DNA of 64,000 nucleotides, taken from positions 186,001 to 250,000 of the forward strand of contig NW_026515408.1 of assembly GCF_014898815.1 (NCBI RefSeq). Reading direction: 5' to 3'. Within the stretch, counting starts at the first letter, position 1. Each line of letters opens with the position of its first letter. The notes beneath the pieces were generated by a model. That model was not told where the DNA came from and ran no database searches. It was given only the letters and a program-made list of their open reading frames with translations. Below are positions 24,272 to 33,718 of the stretch, piece after piece. The DNA is from Panonychus citri (Eukaryota; Arthropoda; Arachnida; Trombidiformes; Tetranychidae). A program made the position numbers and the translations under genes.

Positions 24272-25879
24272 TCAATAAACGTACTTTTGTAAGAATTCAT
24301 TATCGATCTTTAAAGGCCTCGCAACATCTTCGTTCAATGCAAAGTGAGTATATGAGCGAGTCCGTCTTGGATCACTTGTTCGGCAATCGCCATACAAGAT
24401 AAAATTTATTCTTCGACCGACTGATTTACAGAACTTATCGAGTGTCTCAATAGTATTTGCATCTCCACAATTCTTCCTATTCAAGACAATAAGAGTTAAA
24501 TTCGGCAAGATTTTGATTATCTCGATAAGATCTTCTTTAGTTATCGTCCGTAGGAAATCGCTGTACAGGTTTGTACAATTAGGGAACTTGACCAAAATAC
24601 TTTTAATTGGATTCAGTAATCCGACGGGTGAGTCTTGCTGAATGATAAATGTAATTAAAATTAGAATAACAAAAATAAACAAAGATGAAAAACTTACTTC
24701 GTATATGTCCAAAACTACATCTTGAACATTCAGATGCGTATACGAATCAGAAAAACCTTTATCCTTGACTTCAAGAATATCCAAACGGATAGTTCGTAAA
24801 TCAGGAAACAAAGGCAAGAACTGGAAGACTGACGAACTCGATCTTATGTCTTCGAATCGAATCTCTTTCAGTTTCATTTTTGGTAAAGGCCAAAGACGAG
24901 GTTCAACTGATGGCGAAAAAAACGATTAGTATAAATGATCAATAACTCTTTTGATATTAAATATTTACTTAGTGGTTTTCCCAGATTCAGAACTTCAAGA
25001 TTTGGCATTTGCTTTAGGTAGCGACATAATAAATTTATTTCTTCAAATCTGGAATCATAATCCACATCTTCATCTTCATCTTCATCTTCCTCATCATCGA
25101 TGTACCATATGAAATAACAGTCAAAGTGTTTCAAATTTTGTCCGAATTTATATTTAAAGAAATAACTTTCAAGAAAATCTTCATCCAATATATTCATATA
25201 CTCGAGACTGCCACAGTGTTTAACAATCTCATCGACATGGACTTGACCAGAGTGTTGGACTATATTGCTTGAACAACATTGAGTGTCACACTTAAATCCA
25301 ACCAGCGGGTTCGCTGTTGTTGACAAAATATTGACCATCATTTTACCAGTACATTTGTCACCATGAACAGGACTCAGGGATAAAAACTGGAAAAGTTTAA
25401 ATTGGAAATAAATTGATGAGTAATTTTGTCTCTTATCCTCAAGAAATGATCTCACCTTGAGGTTCGGTAAAAACTGAGAGACATTAACTCTCTCCATTAA
25501 TCCAACATCATCCGTGTAGATGTGATTGTCAGATGAAAAACGGACACGGGATAAATAGGATTCATTAGCAACTTAATTAGAAGAATGATGCAAAAGAAAA
25601 ACAGAATTAATCTAACCTTTCCAATGATCGAAATGAAAATGACTCACCATGTAAATGTCGAATTTTTTTCAATCTCTGTTTCACCAAAATGTTCCATTGC
25701 TTACAAACTGACCAATCAAGTAAAACGATGAAGATGAAAACAAGATTTTAATCCCATTTCTAAATAGAAAAAAGCAGCAAAATTGTCTTACCTGTTGACA
25801 GATTCAAAAGCAGTTTTAAATTCGAAAAACAATCAAATATATACGATAAACAATCGTAAGGTAAATCACCCAATTCCAT
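24272..25879 (-). CDS. F-box/LRR-like protein, subfamily B (complete)
   Basis: Exons in gene order 25792-25879, 25648-25707, 25456-25571, 24969-25386, 24698-24906, 24272-24637; 418 residues, all in phase. F-box MELGDLPYDCLSYIFDCFSNL plus VCKQWNILVKQRLKK. Exon 3 is the 116-nt form with SSDNHIYTDDVGLMERVNVS. Exon 4 contains CDTQCCSSNIVQHSG, a long acidic run (DDEEDEDEDEDVDYD) and MPNLEVLNLG; exon 6 starts QDSPVG with one codon fewer than sisters and ends FLQKYVY. The acidic run is longer here than in any other copy and may vary by slippage of a gat/gaa repeat. Confidence 0.85.
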
Positions 25880-26006
25880 TGTTACAAATTTAATTATTTC
25901 TAGAAAATAAATGAAAATTCTAAAGAAAGAATAAATTTTCATAAACTGGAATAAATTGACTCTCATTAATCAATTGTTGATTTAAAAAGAAAAAATCCAG
26001 ATCACT

Positions 26007-26014
26007 AGATGGCG
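26007..26014 (-). promoter_or_regulatory. CGCCATCT motif
   Basis: 128 bp upstream of the 25879 start codon, followed in gene sense by the same context as at 17885 and 54999. Confidence 0.35.
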
Positions 26015-26075
26015 AAAGTTTCTCATTTCCCGGTGACAATTTAATTTTTTTGTTGTGTAAAATTGGTTAATTTGA

Positions 26076-26440
26076 ATGATAACTTTTAAAAAACTTCTAA
26101 ATTTATTTGAATTTAGTATGAATATAAGTGATTCAGGAATACCTGGAAATAGAAAGGTTGATAAAATAATTGCTGATGAAAATACGAAAAGGGAAAATGA
26201 GCCTTACCAAAGGCTTGAAAAAAAGATATTGATGGCTAATGAAGTCGTAATAGACCACGTGGAAAGAAAAAATTAATGATTTATTTTTAATTAGATGAAT
26301 GAAAAGATCAAATTGTTAATAAGTTTATAATAATAAGAATTATTATAAGCGGTAGTGTGAACCGCAAACGGTTAATTTGAATTAACCGGGTTCAATATGA
26401 GACACTGTTGAACAGAATCTGTTGAATAAAGTTACTGTTT
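26076..26440 (+). pseudogene. LINE remnant with RNase H-like end
   Basis: A short frame contains SGIPGNRKVDKIIADE, which matches the C-terminal RNase H signature of non-LTR retrotransposon ORF2 proteins (typically H-S-G-I-P-G-N-E-x-A-D). It ends at 26276 and is followed by ~150 bp ending in tctgttgaataaag, a polyadenylation-type word. Only the last part of the element is present, as is usual for 5'-truncated LINEs. Confidence 0.4.
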
Positions 26441-26619
26441 TTACATTTTAATCACCACCAATTAAGTTTCTGTTCAATTGTAATTGATTTAACTTTTTTT
26501 CATTTCTTTGGTTAATCTCATCCAGTTAAACAAAAGTCTGCGGAACATGGATAAAGAAACTGCGGTCAGATTATCTTTTTGTAAATCTCAATGAAATTAC
26601 TTTATTATTATCAACTTAC

Positions 26620-26690
26620 CATGTAAATGTCGAATTTCGTTCGTCTTCGTTTCACCAAAATGTTCCATTGTTTACAAACTGATCAATTTA
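26620..26690 (-). pseudogene. Orphan F-box exon 2
   Basis: An isolated exon 2 with its splice signals (VCKQWNILVKRR, then a changed ...RTKFDIYM region because of cgttcgtcttcg in place of the usual tttttcagtc). A twin with the same change is at 55146 and 55672. No exon 1 nearby. Confidence 0.7.
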
Positions 26691-27104
26691 AAATATGGAT
26701 TTTAGCTCATTTTATGAAGCATTCGTATGAAGTTCATATTACGGAGCAATCGAAAAGATTCCATCAAATAACGAAACATTTAAGTTCAGTTTTTTAGCTA
26801 AAATAATTAGTTCATATTATTTTGATTCTCTTGAACAAAAGGATATTTTCATTAATAACTTTTATCAAAAACTAAAAAAAAATTTTGCTCATTGAACTAA
26901 TGATTTGAGCCATTTACTGATACAATTACATAATCATTTGAAAACTTAGGAACTAAAAAATCAAATTGTGTTGACAAACTAAAAGTGTGAAATGCTAATC
27001 TCAAGATCGAGAACAATATTACTTTTTATTATCCAAATTTTCACTTTTCGTTTTATGTAATAAGAAACTCAGATCGGTCGGTTGAACAGAAATTCAACTT
27101 TTTT
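26691..27104. other. Diverged R1-type flank
   Basis: Degenerate Rho/F-box flank sequence, also seen at 55740-55980. No gene. Confidence 0.4.
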
Positions 27105-27798
27105 TCATTCATAACGCAAAAACTCCGAGCGAATGAATTTGCTGTCGGCCTCGAGATGATTCGTACCATCTTCGTTTAAAGTATATGTTCCAGTTCTAAG
27201 TGTGCGATTCCATTTTCGATCATCGCGAAACAAGTAAAAGGATATTCGACGACCTGTTGATTTACAGTATCTATCAATTGTATCAATAGTATTCGCATCT
27301 CCACAATTCTTTATATCCAAGACAAAAAGAGTTAAATATTAATAATATTATTGGGTAAAACTTTGATTATCTCGATCAAATCTTCATTAGTTATCGACAG
27401 CCTTTCCATGAGACGAATGAAAAGGTTTTTACAATTAAGGAACTTGACCATAATACTTTTAATCAGCTTCAATGATCCAATAAGTGAGTTTTGATACTGG
27501 ATAATAAATAGAATTCAGATTTTAATTCGAGGTAATTCGGAAAGTAAATTTGTACCTTATGTGTTAAGATACAACAGAAAACTTACTAGTCCAATATGCA
27601 GAGCGCAGTCTTGAATATGTGGATTAGCATTGGAAACTTCGAAATTTTCATCTACCAGTGATATAACGTCCAAAGAAACACTTCGCAAGCTGGGAAAACG
27701 AGATAAGAACTGGAAGGCCAATTTTTTTGTCCATGTGTTGTCAAAATTGATCTGCTTTAACTCAATGTTTTTTGGTAGAAGCCAAAGACGAGGTTCAA
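27105..27798 (-). pseudogene. F-box gene exons 5-6, disrupted
   Basis: Exon 5 (27588-27798) has lost its AG acceptor (now cg before TTGAACC). Exon 6 (27105 to about 27497) has a 13-bp insertion in LPNLTLF (attaataatatta) that shifts the frame. The C-terminal half is still readable (DIKNCGDANTIDTIDRYCK). Exon 4 of probably the same gene is at 28379. Confidence 0.8.
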
Positions 27799-28378
27799 CG
27801 ACGTAAAGCGAAGAACAAGAGTTTCAAGATTACGAATGATCATCTCAGCACGCACTGTACAATAACTTGTTCTAAAATTATGAATTTTTTTCGATAAAAG
27901 CATTACAAAACGAATCTTATTGATGAGTAAGACGTTCTCACCCTTTTTTAAATAATGAAATTCGAAATTGAAGAAATCAGTTGCAATCAATTTGTGATTC
28001 TTAAAGATTGTTTAGAACATTCAAATTAATTTCTTTTAGATTTGTCGTCGTATTTTTGTAAAATTTGATCTGATTATAGTTTAATATTGATAGAATGGAT
28101 CTGGAAAAATCATTAACAAAAAAATTAACTCTAAAATACCGATTAAAAGTGGCAAAAGCGTAAAATTCGTTAGAATTTGAATTAGCGACCAAAAACGGAA
28201 ACGGAAAAGGTGGCAGCTATAATATCGATTTTTACCCATTTCGAAAAGTACTCTATCGATTACGGTGGTCGGTGACTCGATATCGAATGAACAGTTCGTG
28301 ACTTTCCCTTGTAAGTAAGAAAAAAGTCATTAGTATACCGAATGATTTCAGATAGTAACAAATAAATTAATGTAATTA
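27799..28378. other. Unassigned insert between F-box exons
   Basis: About 500 bp with no similarity to other parts of the window, replacing the usual short intron 4. No ORF of note, no clear terminal repeats. Confidence 0.4.
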
Positions 28379-28711
28379 CTTGGTAGTTCTATCAGATGCA
28401 GAACTTCAAGATTTGGCATTTGTTTCAAGTAGTAACACAGTTGATAGATTTCTTTGGACATGAAATCATAATCTTTATCTTCCTCATCTTCGTTGTATCC
28501 TTCAATTGAACCTTCAAAGTATTTCAAATTCTGACCAAATTTGTATTTTAAGAAATAACTACGAAGAAAAGGTTGATAAAATGAAACCAGATACTCGAGG
28601 CTACCACAGTGCTTAACAATATCGTCGATATCGACATGACAGCAAAATGTCAAGAGAATTTGAAACGAGACATGGATCTTCACAAATGAGCCCAATTAAT
28701 GGTTTCGAAGT
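28379..28711 (-). pseudogene. F-box exon 4 fragment
   Basis: Exon 4 from HCGSLEYLVSF to MPNLEVLHL is open, but its 5' part is replaced at 28712 by the retroelement/hairpin region, so VNVLSTSKPLIG ends abruptly. Donor gtaatt is kept. Confidence 0.75.
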
Positions 28712-28719
28712 TAGCCTTT

Positions 28720-28989
28720 AGCCTCCACTGGCTTGTTAATATTTCAGACTAAATTGTCGTCTTCACTGACGAACAATTTATACACACGAATATAGTTACA
28801 GAGGTGATGATTTAACCATCGGTCTTCACTGACCAATAGTGAATATAAAAACTCAAACAATTTATTAATTAAACTTTTAATCTATTTTAATCAAAAAATA
28901 CAGGTAACTTAATTGTATTAATATTATAAACTGACTTTGGTTGACCTTTACTGGACTACAAAAGTCGTTAGTTGATCTTTACTGATCAA
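28720..28989. repeat. Hairpin cluster, left (loop YYCACT/TTTACT)
   Basis: Five short inverted repeats with near-constant six-base loops but different stems: 28720-28733 (AGCC/GGCT, loop TCCACT), 28751-28779 (AAATTGTCGTC against GACG-ACAATTT, loop TTCACT), 28821-28834 (GGTC/GACC, loop TTCACT), 28933-28966 (14-nt arms with 11 pairs, loop TTTACT), 28972-28989 (TTGATC/GATCAA, loop TTTACT). Confidence 0.7.
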
Positions 28990-29239
28990 ATTGTAATTAA
29001 TTAATGATATTTAATTCAGTATTTATGAATTACTATTGCTTTTTATCTTCAGGTAAATCTCAATTGAGTGGTTTGTTTTTCACTTCTTCTTTTATCATAA
29101 TCATCATCTTTACGTCAATGGTTGAGAGTCAATCACTAATTATATAATATTGCAACATTTCCGTCGTCTTAAATTTGAGCAGTCTCTGCCAAAGCAAAGG
29201 GTGAAGTCCATGTTTCGAGAAGTTTATTGGAGGTTATCG

Positions 29240-29577
29240 TTAGGTAATTTCATCGACACTCCTTTGTATCAACCAGTTGAAAAAATTATCTTCAAGTTCA
29301 TGACTGTTTGAGTTGATTTTATCATTTGTGTGGTGATAGGGTTGATAATATTCGAGTGTAGGATAACAATTTAAGGAAGGTAAAGAGTAATAATGTGAAG
29401 ATAAACATTTAATTGAGTTTGATTTCACGTAAAGATTAGGATAATTAGCGTGATCAGTTTTGTCTATCGATTTTGGTACCTCTTCAGCACTTGGTATTTC
29501 ATTTTGAGAATCAACTAATTCTAAATCAGGACAATAGTTTTCTTGTTGTTCATTCTCTTCGTTAAATTTGCATTGAT
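29240..29577 (-). pseudogene. Open frame downstream of the retroelement protease
   Basis: A frame open from 29577 to a stop at 29240 (about 112 codons, no ATG at its start) directly left of the Merlin insertion. It reads polar, acidic sequence (NEENEQQENYCPDLE, then HTNDKINSNSHELEDNF). It is probably the remaining C-terminal piece of a protein cut by the Merlin element; no domain recognised. Confidence 0.35.
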
Positions 29578-29587
29578 TTGATCAAAG

Positions 29588-30749
29588 GGTAAGCTTTAAG
29601 GAGTACTCCGGGGTGTGTCTTAATCAATTAAAAAACCACAACTCTTTAATTACGATTAATCGATGTGTTCAATTAACCATAATCAACATGCTTTTCTATT
29701 GTAATCAACAATGTCTTTTGCTGGTTTAAATCTTGATTTCCTTAATTTTTTCAATTTCGTGATTAATTTAACTAACGTAGAAGAAGATATTCCCGGTCTA
29801 GGCTTTGCGACTGAATTCGGCTTATTACCAAATGATCAACCTAAACCATGTCCAGCTCTAAACTGTCCAGGATTTGTTCATCCTCGTATCAAGAGAGAGA
29901 TGAAATTTAAAGTGTTTTTTGAATGTAATACTTGTTTCAAAGGTTACAGTAAATCTAAAAATACTTGGTTCGAGAACGAAAAAATTACTTTATTACAAAA
30001 CCTTCAGTTGGTGTTTTGCTGGTGCTCATCGAAATCGGTAACTGAAGCTTCTGAACTAATTGGTGTTTCTATTTCAACAGCTATTCAACATTACAAAAAA
30101 ATTAGAAAATTATGCTTATCAGTACTTAAAGCTAATTCAATTAAGCTGGGAGGAGAAGGTGTTGAGGTGGAGATTGATGAGTCTCACATTTTCACAGCAA
30201 AAAATCACACCGGTCGGCCCTTAGCTGGTCAAGCAATTTGGATAGTTGGAGGTGTAGAAAGAAATTCAGAAAAGGCTTTCATGGTGATGTCAAAAAAGAG
30301 AGACAAAAAACAATAAATACTATTGTCAAGAATTGGGTATTACCTGGTTCTACTGTTTATACTGACAAGTGGAGAGGTTATAATGACCTAAAAAACTTGA
30401 GATATCAACACTACACCGTCAACCACTCAAAAAACTTCCTCGATCCGATTGATCCAACAATTAACACACAAAAGGTTGAGAGATTCTGGCGATCAGTTAA
30501 AGACGCAGTACCCACAGGAATCAATGGTGTTGATAAAGATGATCATTATTTTTCTTACTTATTTCAAAGATGTTTTTTAAAACAATTAAGTCCTGGTAAA
30601 AAATTTGTCGCAATGTTGAATTATATAAAAGACAATTACCCAGGAGTTAATTAAGTTGGTGAAATTAAACACATCGATTAATCGTAATTAAAGAGTTGTG
30701 GTTGTTTAAATGATTAAGACACACCCCGGAGCACTCCTTAAACCTTACC
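29588..30749 (+). mobile_element. Merlin-type DNA transposon
   Basis: 1162 bp with terminal inverted repeats of about 85 bp (left 29588-29672, right 30663-30749; both start GGTAAG(C/G)TTTAAGGAGT read inward) and a perfect 8-bp target duplication gatcaaag (29580-29587 and 30750-30757). TIR form, TSD length and the ISXO2-like DDE transposase together identify the Merlin superfamily. It lies inside the older retroelement. Confidence 0.95.
29711..30654 (+). pseudogene. Merlin (ISXO2-like) transposase, split by one frameshift
   Basis: Part one (29711-30316) has an N-terminal zinc-ribbon-like CPALNCPG...CNTC and the first catalytic Asp in EIDESH. Part two, in the -1 frame (used from about 30300 to 30654), has VYTDKW (second Asp) and KVERFWR (Glu). 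The two parts overlap at a region with A_AAA_AAG at 30292-30298 and an A6 run at 30305-30310. Family alignments expect K-R-D-x-K-T at this point, which puts the lost base in the A6 run; programmed -1 slippage at A_AAA_AAG is the alternative. DDE residues are complete. Confidence 0.85.
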
Positions 30750-30779
30750 GATCAAAGTTTTCAATAAATTCAGTCTTTT

Positions 30780-31130
30780 TTATCTCATTCGAATGTTTAG
30801 CACTTGGTAAACTCGTGAGATTAATTGGATTTGAATATGGATTGTTTTAGATGCGCAATCAATTATAAGATTGACCTTAGTCATTAGATCGTGACCGATT
30901 GAGGCATCGAATTGATGTGGCAAATATTCAGTAACTTGGACAATTGTTGATATTGCAATTGCTGATTCGTCGTCACAAATTTTAATTCTAACTTTGACTT
31001 GTCCAAGTATTTTAACTGGGCTATTATTAACAGCTAATGGGAAGGGTTCAAAATACGGTTGCAAATTTAAACTCAGTCGATCAACTAGATTTTTACTGAT
31101 TAGAGTTAAACTGGAACCTGTATCGAACAT
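30780..31130 (-). pseudogene. Retropepsin-like aspartic protease remnant
   Basis: 116 codons starting at MFDTGSSLTLISK: the D-T-G-S active site of retroviral-type proteases, with SPVKILGQVKVRI and SIGHDLMTKVNLIID (the second psi-loop region ...G.D...) as expected in LTR elements. Upstream it is separated from gag by about 160 bp with stops. Confidence 0.7.
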
Positions 31131-31292
31131 TGCTTGGACTTTGTTATTATTTAATTTGTTTATTTTGTATTTGTAAGTTGTTTGTAATTTCTTTGTGAAT
31201 TAGATTTGTATTTGGAATTTGAAAAATTGAAGAGACTGCATCGTTTAATTTCTCATTGATTTTGTTAATTTTAAATTGTAATTGATTTGAAT

Positions 31293-31910
31293 TCAAAGTA
31301 TTTTCGTTTTTGTTTTCTTTTTTACCCTTGAATTGACGGTTTTATCTACTAATTTAGCAGCATTAATAAGTTCGGTTAATGTTTGAAGATTTTGTAAAGT
31401 TATTATGAATTTAGCTTGAGGTAAAAGTCTTTCAATGATGAAGATTATCACGAGCTTTTCTGGCATCTTTTTATTCATTCTCATACATAATTCTTGAATT
31501 TGATAGACAAATTTAGTCGTTAGCTGATTTGGCTCTTGTTTACTATAATGAAATTGATGAGAGCGATGAGCTTGATAATCAACTGGGCAAAGGTCTGAGA
31601 TCATTCTATTTCTTAATTCATCATAAATTTTAGTCTTTTTTCGGAAAGAATGAGGACTACAGGTAACGTTGTACCATTTGCGAGCTGAACCGTGCAAATA
31701 AAAGGGAATAATCTTGAACATCTCAAAAGCACCAAGACCTAAAGCACTAGAAGCTAATTCAAAGTTTATTAACCAATCAATCAAATCTTCATTGCCATCT
31801 TTGAATGGCTCAAAGGTAATATGATTGTTTATGACATGGTTTGAATTTATAGTGTTAATTGATGGGCTAAATTCGATTGGATTAAATCCAAAGTGCTCAG
31901 AGTAATTCAT
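31293..31910 (-). CDS. Gag-like protein of an LTR retroelement
   Basis: 205 residues. FEPFKDGNEDLIDWLINFELASSALG and FYLHGSARKWYNVT follow the pattern of Ty3-type Retrotrans_gag domains (F-x-G-x-x-W-L-x-x-F, then L-x-G-x-A-x-x-W-Y). A basic tail (RVKKKTKTK) replaces a zinc knuckle. The frame is open from ATG at 31910, yet the downstream pol is missing, so the copy cannot move alone. Confidence 0.7.
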   Translation of the reverse strand: MNYSEHFGFNPIEFSPSINTINSNHVINNHITFEPFKDGNEDLIDWLINFELASSALGLGAFEMFKIIPFYLHGSARKWYNVTCSPHSFRKKTKIYDELRNRMISDLCPVDYQAHRSHQFHYSKQEPNQLTTKFVYQIQELCMRMNKKMPEKLVIIFIIERLLPQAKFIITLQNLQTLTELINAAKLVDKTVNSRVKKKTKTKIL

Positions 31911-31999
31911 AATTTATAAGGTTTGTTTTAACTAAGAGTTAAATTGAAATATATTGATGCATAATGATAATGATAAAAATGAATAAAGAAAAAAATGAT

Positions 32000-32448
32000 A
32001 AACTGAGGTCTACACTGACCGTAAGTTTAAGGATTCTACTGAAAAAATCAATTGTGAGAATGAGCAAGATAAGAACACAATCGTACTAAAAATTTAGTCT
32101 TCACTGACCTTATTAGCGATTGTAAAGAGGAAAAGATACCAAAAAAGAAGACTTACTTTTTGTATAATCAAGAGATAAATGGACAATCTGTAAAATATGT
32201 TATTAGTTGTAGTGTGTCACAATTATTTGATTTAAATACAAATTTGATTAATTATTAATGTGTAATGGTTAATTTTATTACTAATTATTAATTTCTGATC
32301 ATTGATTATTAGTCTTTTCCCGTTTATAGTTTTTGATTTGTTAATTGTTGATGTGTTAATTGTTGATTTGTTAATTGTTAATTGTTGATATTTATTTTTT
32401 CATAAGAGTAACAAATTAACCTTTAGCCAGTGAAGGCTAAAGGTTAAT
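32000..32448. repeat. Hairpin cluster, right
   Basis: Three further hairpins of the same design: 32000-32028 (AAACT..GGTC/GACC..AGTTT, loop TACACT), 32097-32109 (GTC/GAC, loop TTCACT, weak), and 32416-32447, a perfect 13-bp stem TTAACCTTTAGCC with loop AGTGAA, the complement of TTCACT. Between them the DNA is AT-rich without genes, including tandem ttgttaatt words at 32338-32390. Confidence 0.65.
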
Positions 32449-32600
32449 TAATCAATTAATTGTGCTCAAAATAAGAAAATTCAACCCCTTTTTAATTTTT
32501 CGTGTAATTATTACATTACATTTGGTGGCCATGTGTGAGGGTGAATTTTTGTTTTTTGAATTTTTGAACTAATTTCCATGCAAATTTATTTCTAAATTAA

Positions 32601-32816
32601 TCCAAATCGAACTATAAAAAAGAGATCACTTTTTCAATATACTCGAGTTTTTACAAGGTTCTGAACGCTTATACGCAAAAAACCAGCATTCAAAAACTGA
32701 GCCGCAAACAGAAAAAACGAACCACAGCATATACGGATACGGTTGTGTCAGAAAAGCAACAGCAGGAAAGTGATGTTGAACCGGTTGCTAAAAAATCGAA
32801 ACTTTCACAAGTTTGA
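32601..32816 (+). CDS. Possible terminal exon, Lys-rich
   Basis: A frame open for 72 codons with no ATG, following a candidate acceptor (tttttacaag, 32648-32657) and ending at a TGA. It reads VLNAYTQKTSIQKLSRKQ, KKRTTAYTDTVVSEKQQQ and ends VAKKSKLSQV, with two basic clusters that look like nuclear localisation signals. No upstream exon is identified, so this could be chance. Confidence 0.2.
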   Translation, partial: SKSNYKKEITFSIYSSFYKVLNAYTQKTSIQKLSRKQKKRTTAYTDTVVSEKQQQESDVEPVAKKSKLSQV

Positions 32817-33457
32817 TGCACATTGTCTGATAAACAGACGATTGATGTGCATTGATTTGCAATGTGAATTGATTGTTTATTGTGTTTGGATTGCTCTATA
32901 TAATTTACAATATTAAAAAAGAATAAGTGAAGTTGACTTTATTTTTTCCAATTGCAAATAGACAGAATTGAAGCGCTCGACCCTACGATTTTCAAAGTCA
33001 TTGAGGTCATTTAACGAAGGTAACGTTCAAAGGTCATTTTAAGGTCGTCGTGTGAGAGAACACAAAAATCTACAGAAGTAGACCAGGACCAGGACAATAT
33101 TTTTCACATATATCCGTACATGTTTGACGTGAAGCACAGGGAAATTTAGATTTTCGCAACGCACAAGTGTCTAAGTTGGACCGGTACTTCACAAAATTTA
33201 CAATAAAATTTTGACGGGTCCTTGGGTCTGACTACATTTGGTCTACTAGACCAAATTCGATCACTATCCTATTCATTCAAGCCATACGGAGCTTTGACCA
33301 TTTTTTCAAATCAACAGATTTTAATTCCGAATTTAAATGAATCGAAATTGAATGAAGTCTTTCCATCTTAACACACTCACACAATGCTATCTACCTTCAA
33401 TCTTCATTCTTTGCGTTCTTAAAACTTTCGCAAATTTGTAAATACCATCCGAGAAAC
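32817..33457. other. Spacer, no gene seen
   Basis: Slightly less AT-rich than the F-box arrays. Around 32985-33050 the word aggtca / aaggtcat is repeated. Confidence 0.4.
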
Positions 33458-33718
33458 TTATCTCCTCCTGGTTGAAACACGCCCGGATGTAGATACAGGG
33501 GTCACTGCGGGCTGAGGAGGAGCGAATACTGACGATGGTGTGGGTGGTTTCGGATAGGTATTAGAAGTTATCGGACATTTTGTTGCTATTCTTTTGATTC
33601 CTCGAGGAGGCCGGTTTTCATAAAGGGGAGACACTGGACTCAGCGCATATCTCATCCCACTAGCCGAATTTGATCTTGTTATGATTGTGCGTCGAAATGT
33701 TTGTTTAGTTCTAGCCAT
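33458..33718 (-). CDS. Small basic protein with a histone H3-like N-terminus (86 aa)
   Basis: The ORF starts in a good initiation context (accATGG) and its first seven residues, MARTKQT, equal the start of histone H3; then FRRTIITRSNSASG departs from H3. The rest is Arg/Pro/Ser-rich (PPRGIKRIATK, YPKPPTPSSVFAPPQP) and ends STRRR. There is no histone fold in the frame, and I see no donor that would join it to one. Possibilities: a small chromatin protein with an H3-tail mimic, the N-terminal exon of a centromeric H3 variant, a protein of an unidentified mobile element, or chance. Confidence 0.4.
   Translation of the reverse strand: MARTKQTFRRTIITRSNSASGMRYALSPVSPLYENRPPRGIKRIATKCPITSNTYPKPPTPSSVFAPPQPAVTPVSTSGRVSTRRR

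Larger units (their letters stand above)
28712..32448 (-). mobile_element. Decayed LTR-type retroelement (gag-protease), boundaries uncertain
   Basis: Minus-strand gag-like and retropepsin-like frames (separate entries), flanked on both sides by noncoding DNA carrying a family of short hairpins. It begins where F-box exon 4 breaks off (28712). No reverse transcriptase or integrase is present and I could not align two LTRs, so the limits are set by the outermost hairpins. A Merlin element sits inside it. Confidence 0.5.

Noticed and set aside
26340..26440. tRNA or SINE head near ccgcaaacggttaatttgaa
   Set aside because: No cloverleaf or A/B box pattern could be drawn; the short inverted repeat is better seen as part of the LINE tail.
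28720..32448. CRISPR-like array from the repeated TTCACT words
   Set aside because: Spacing is irregular, stems differ and the setting is a eukaryotic retroelement; hairpins, not direct repeats with spacers.
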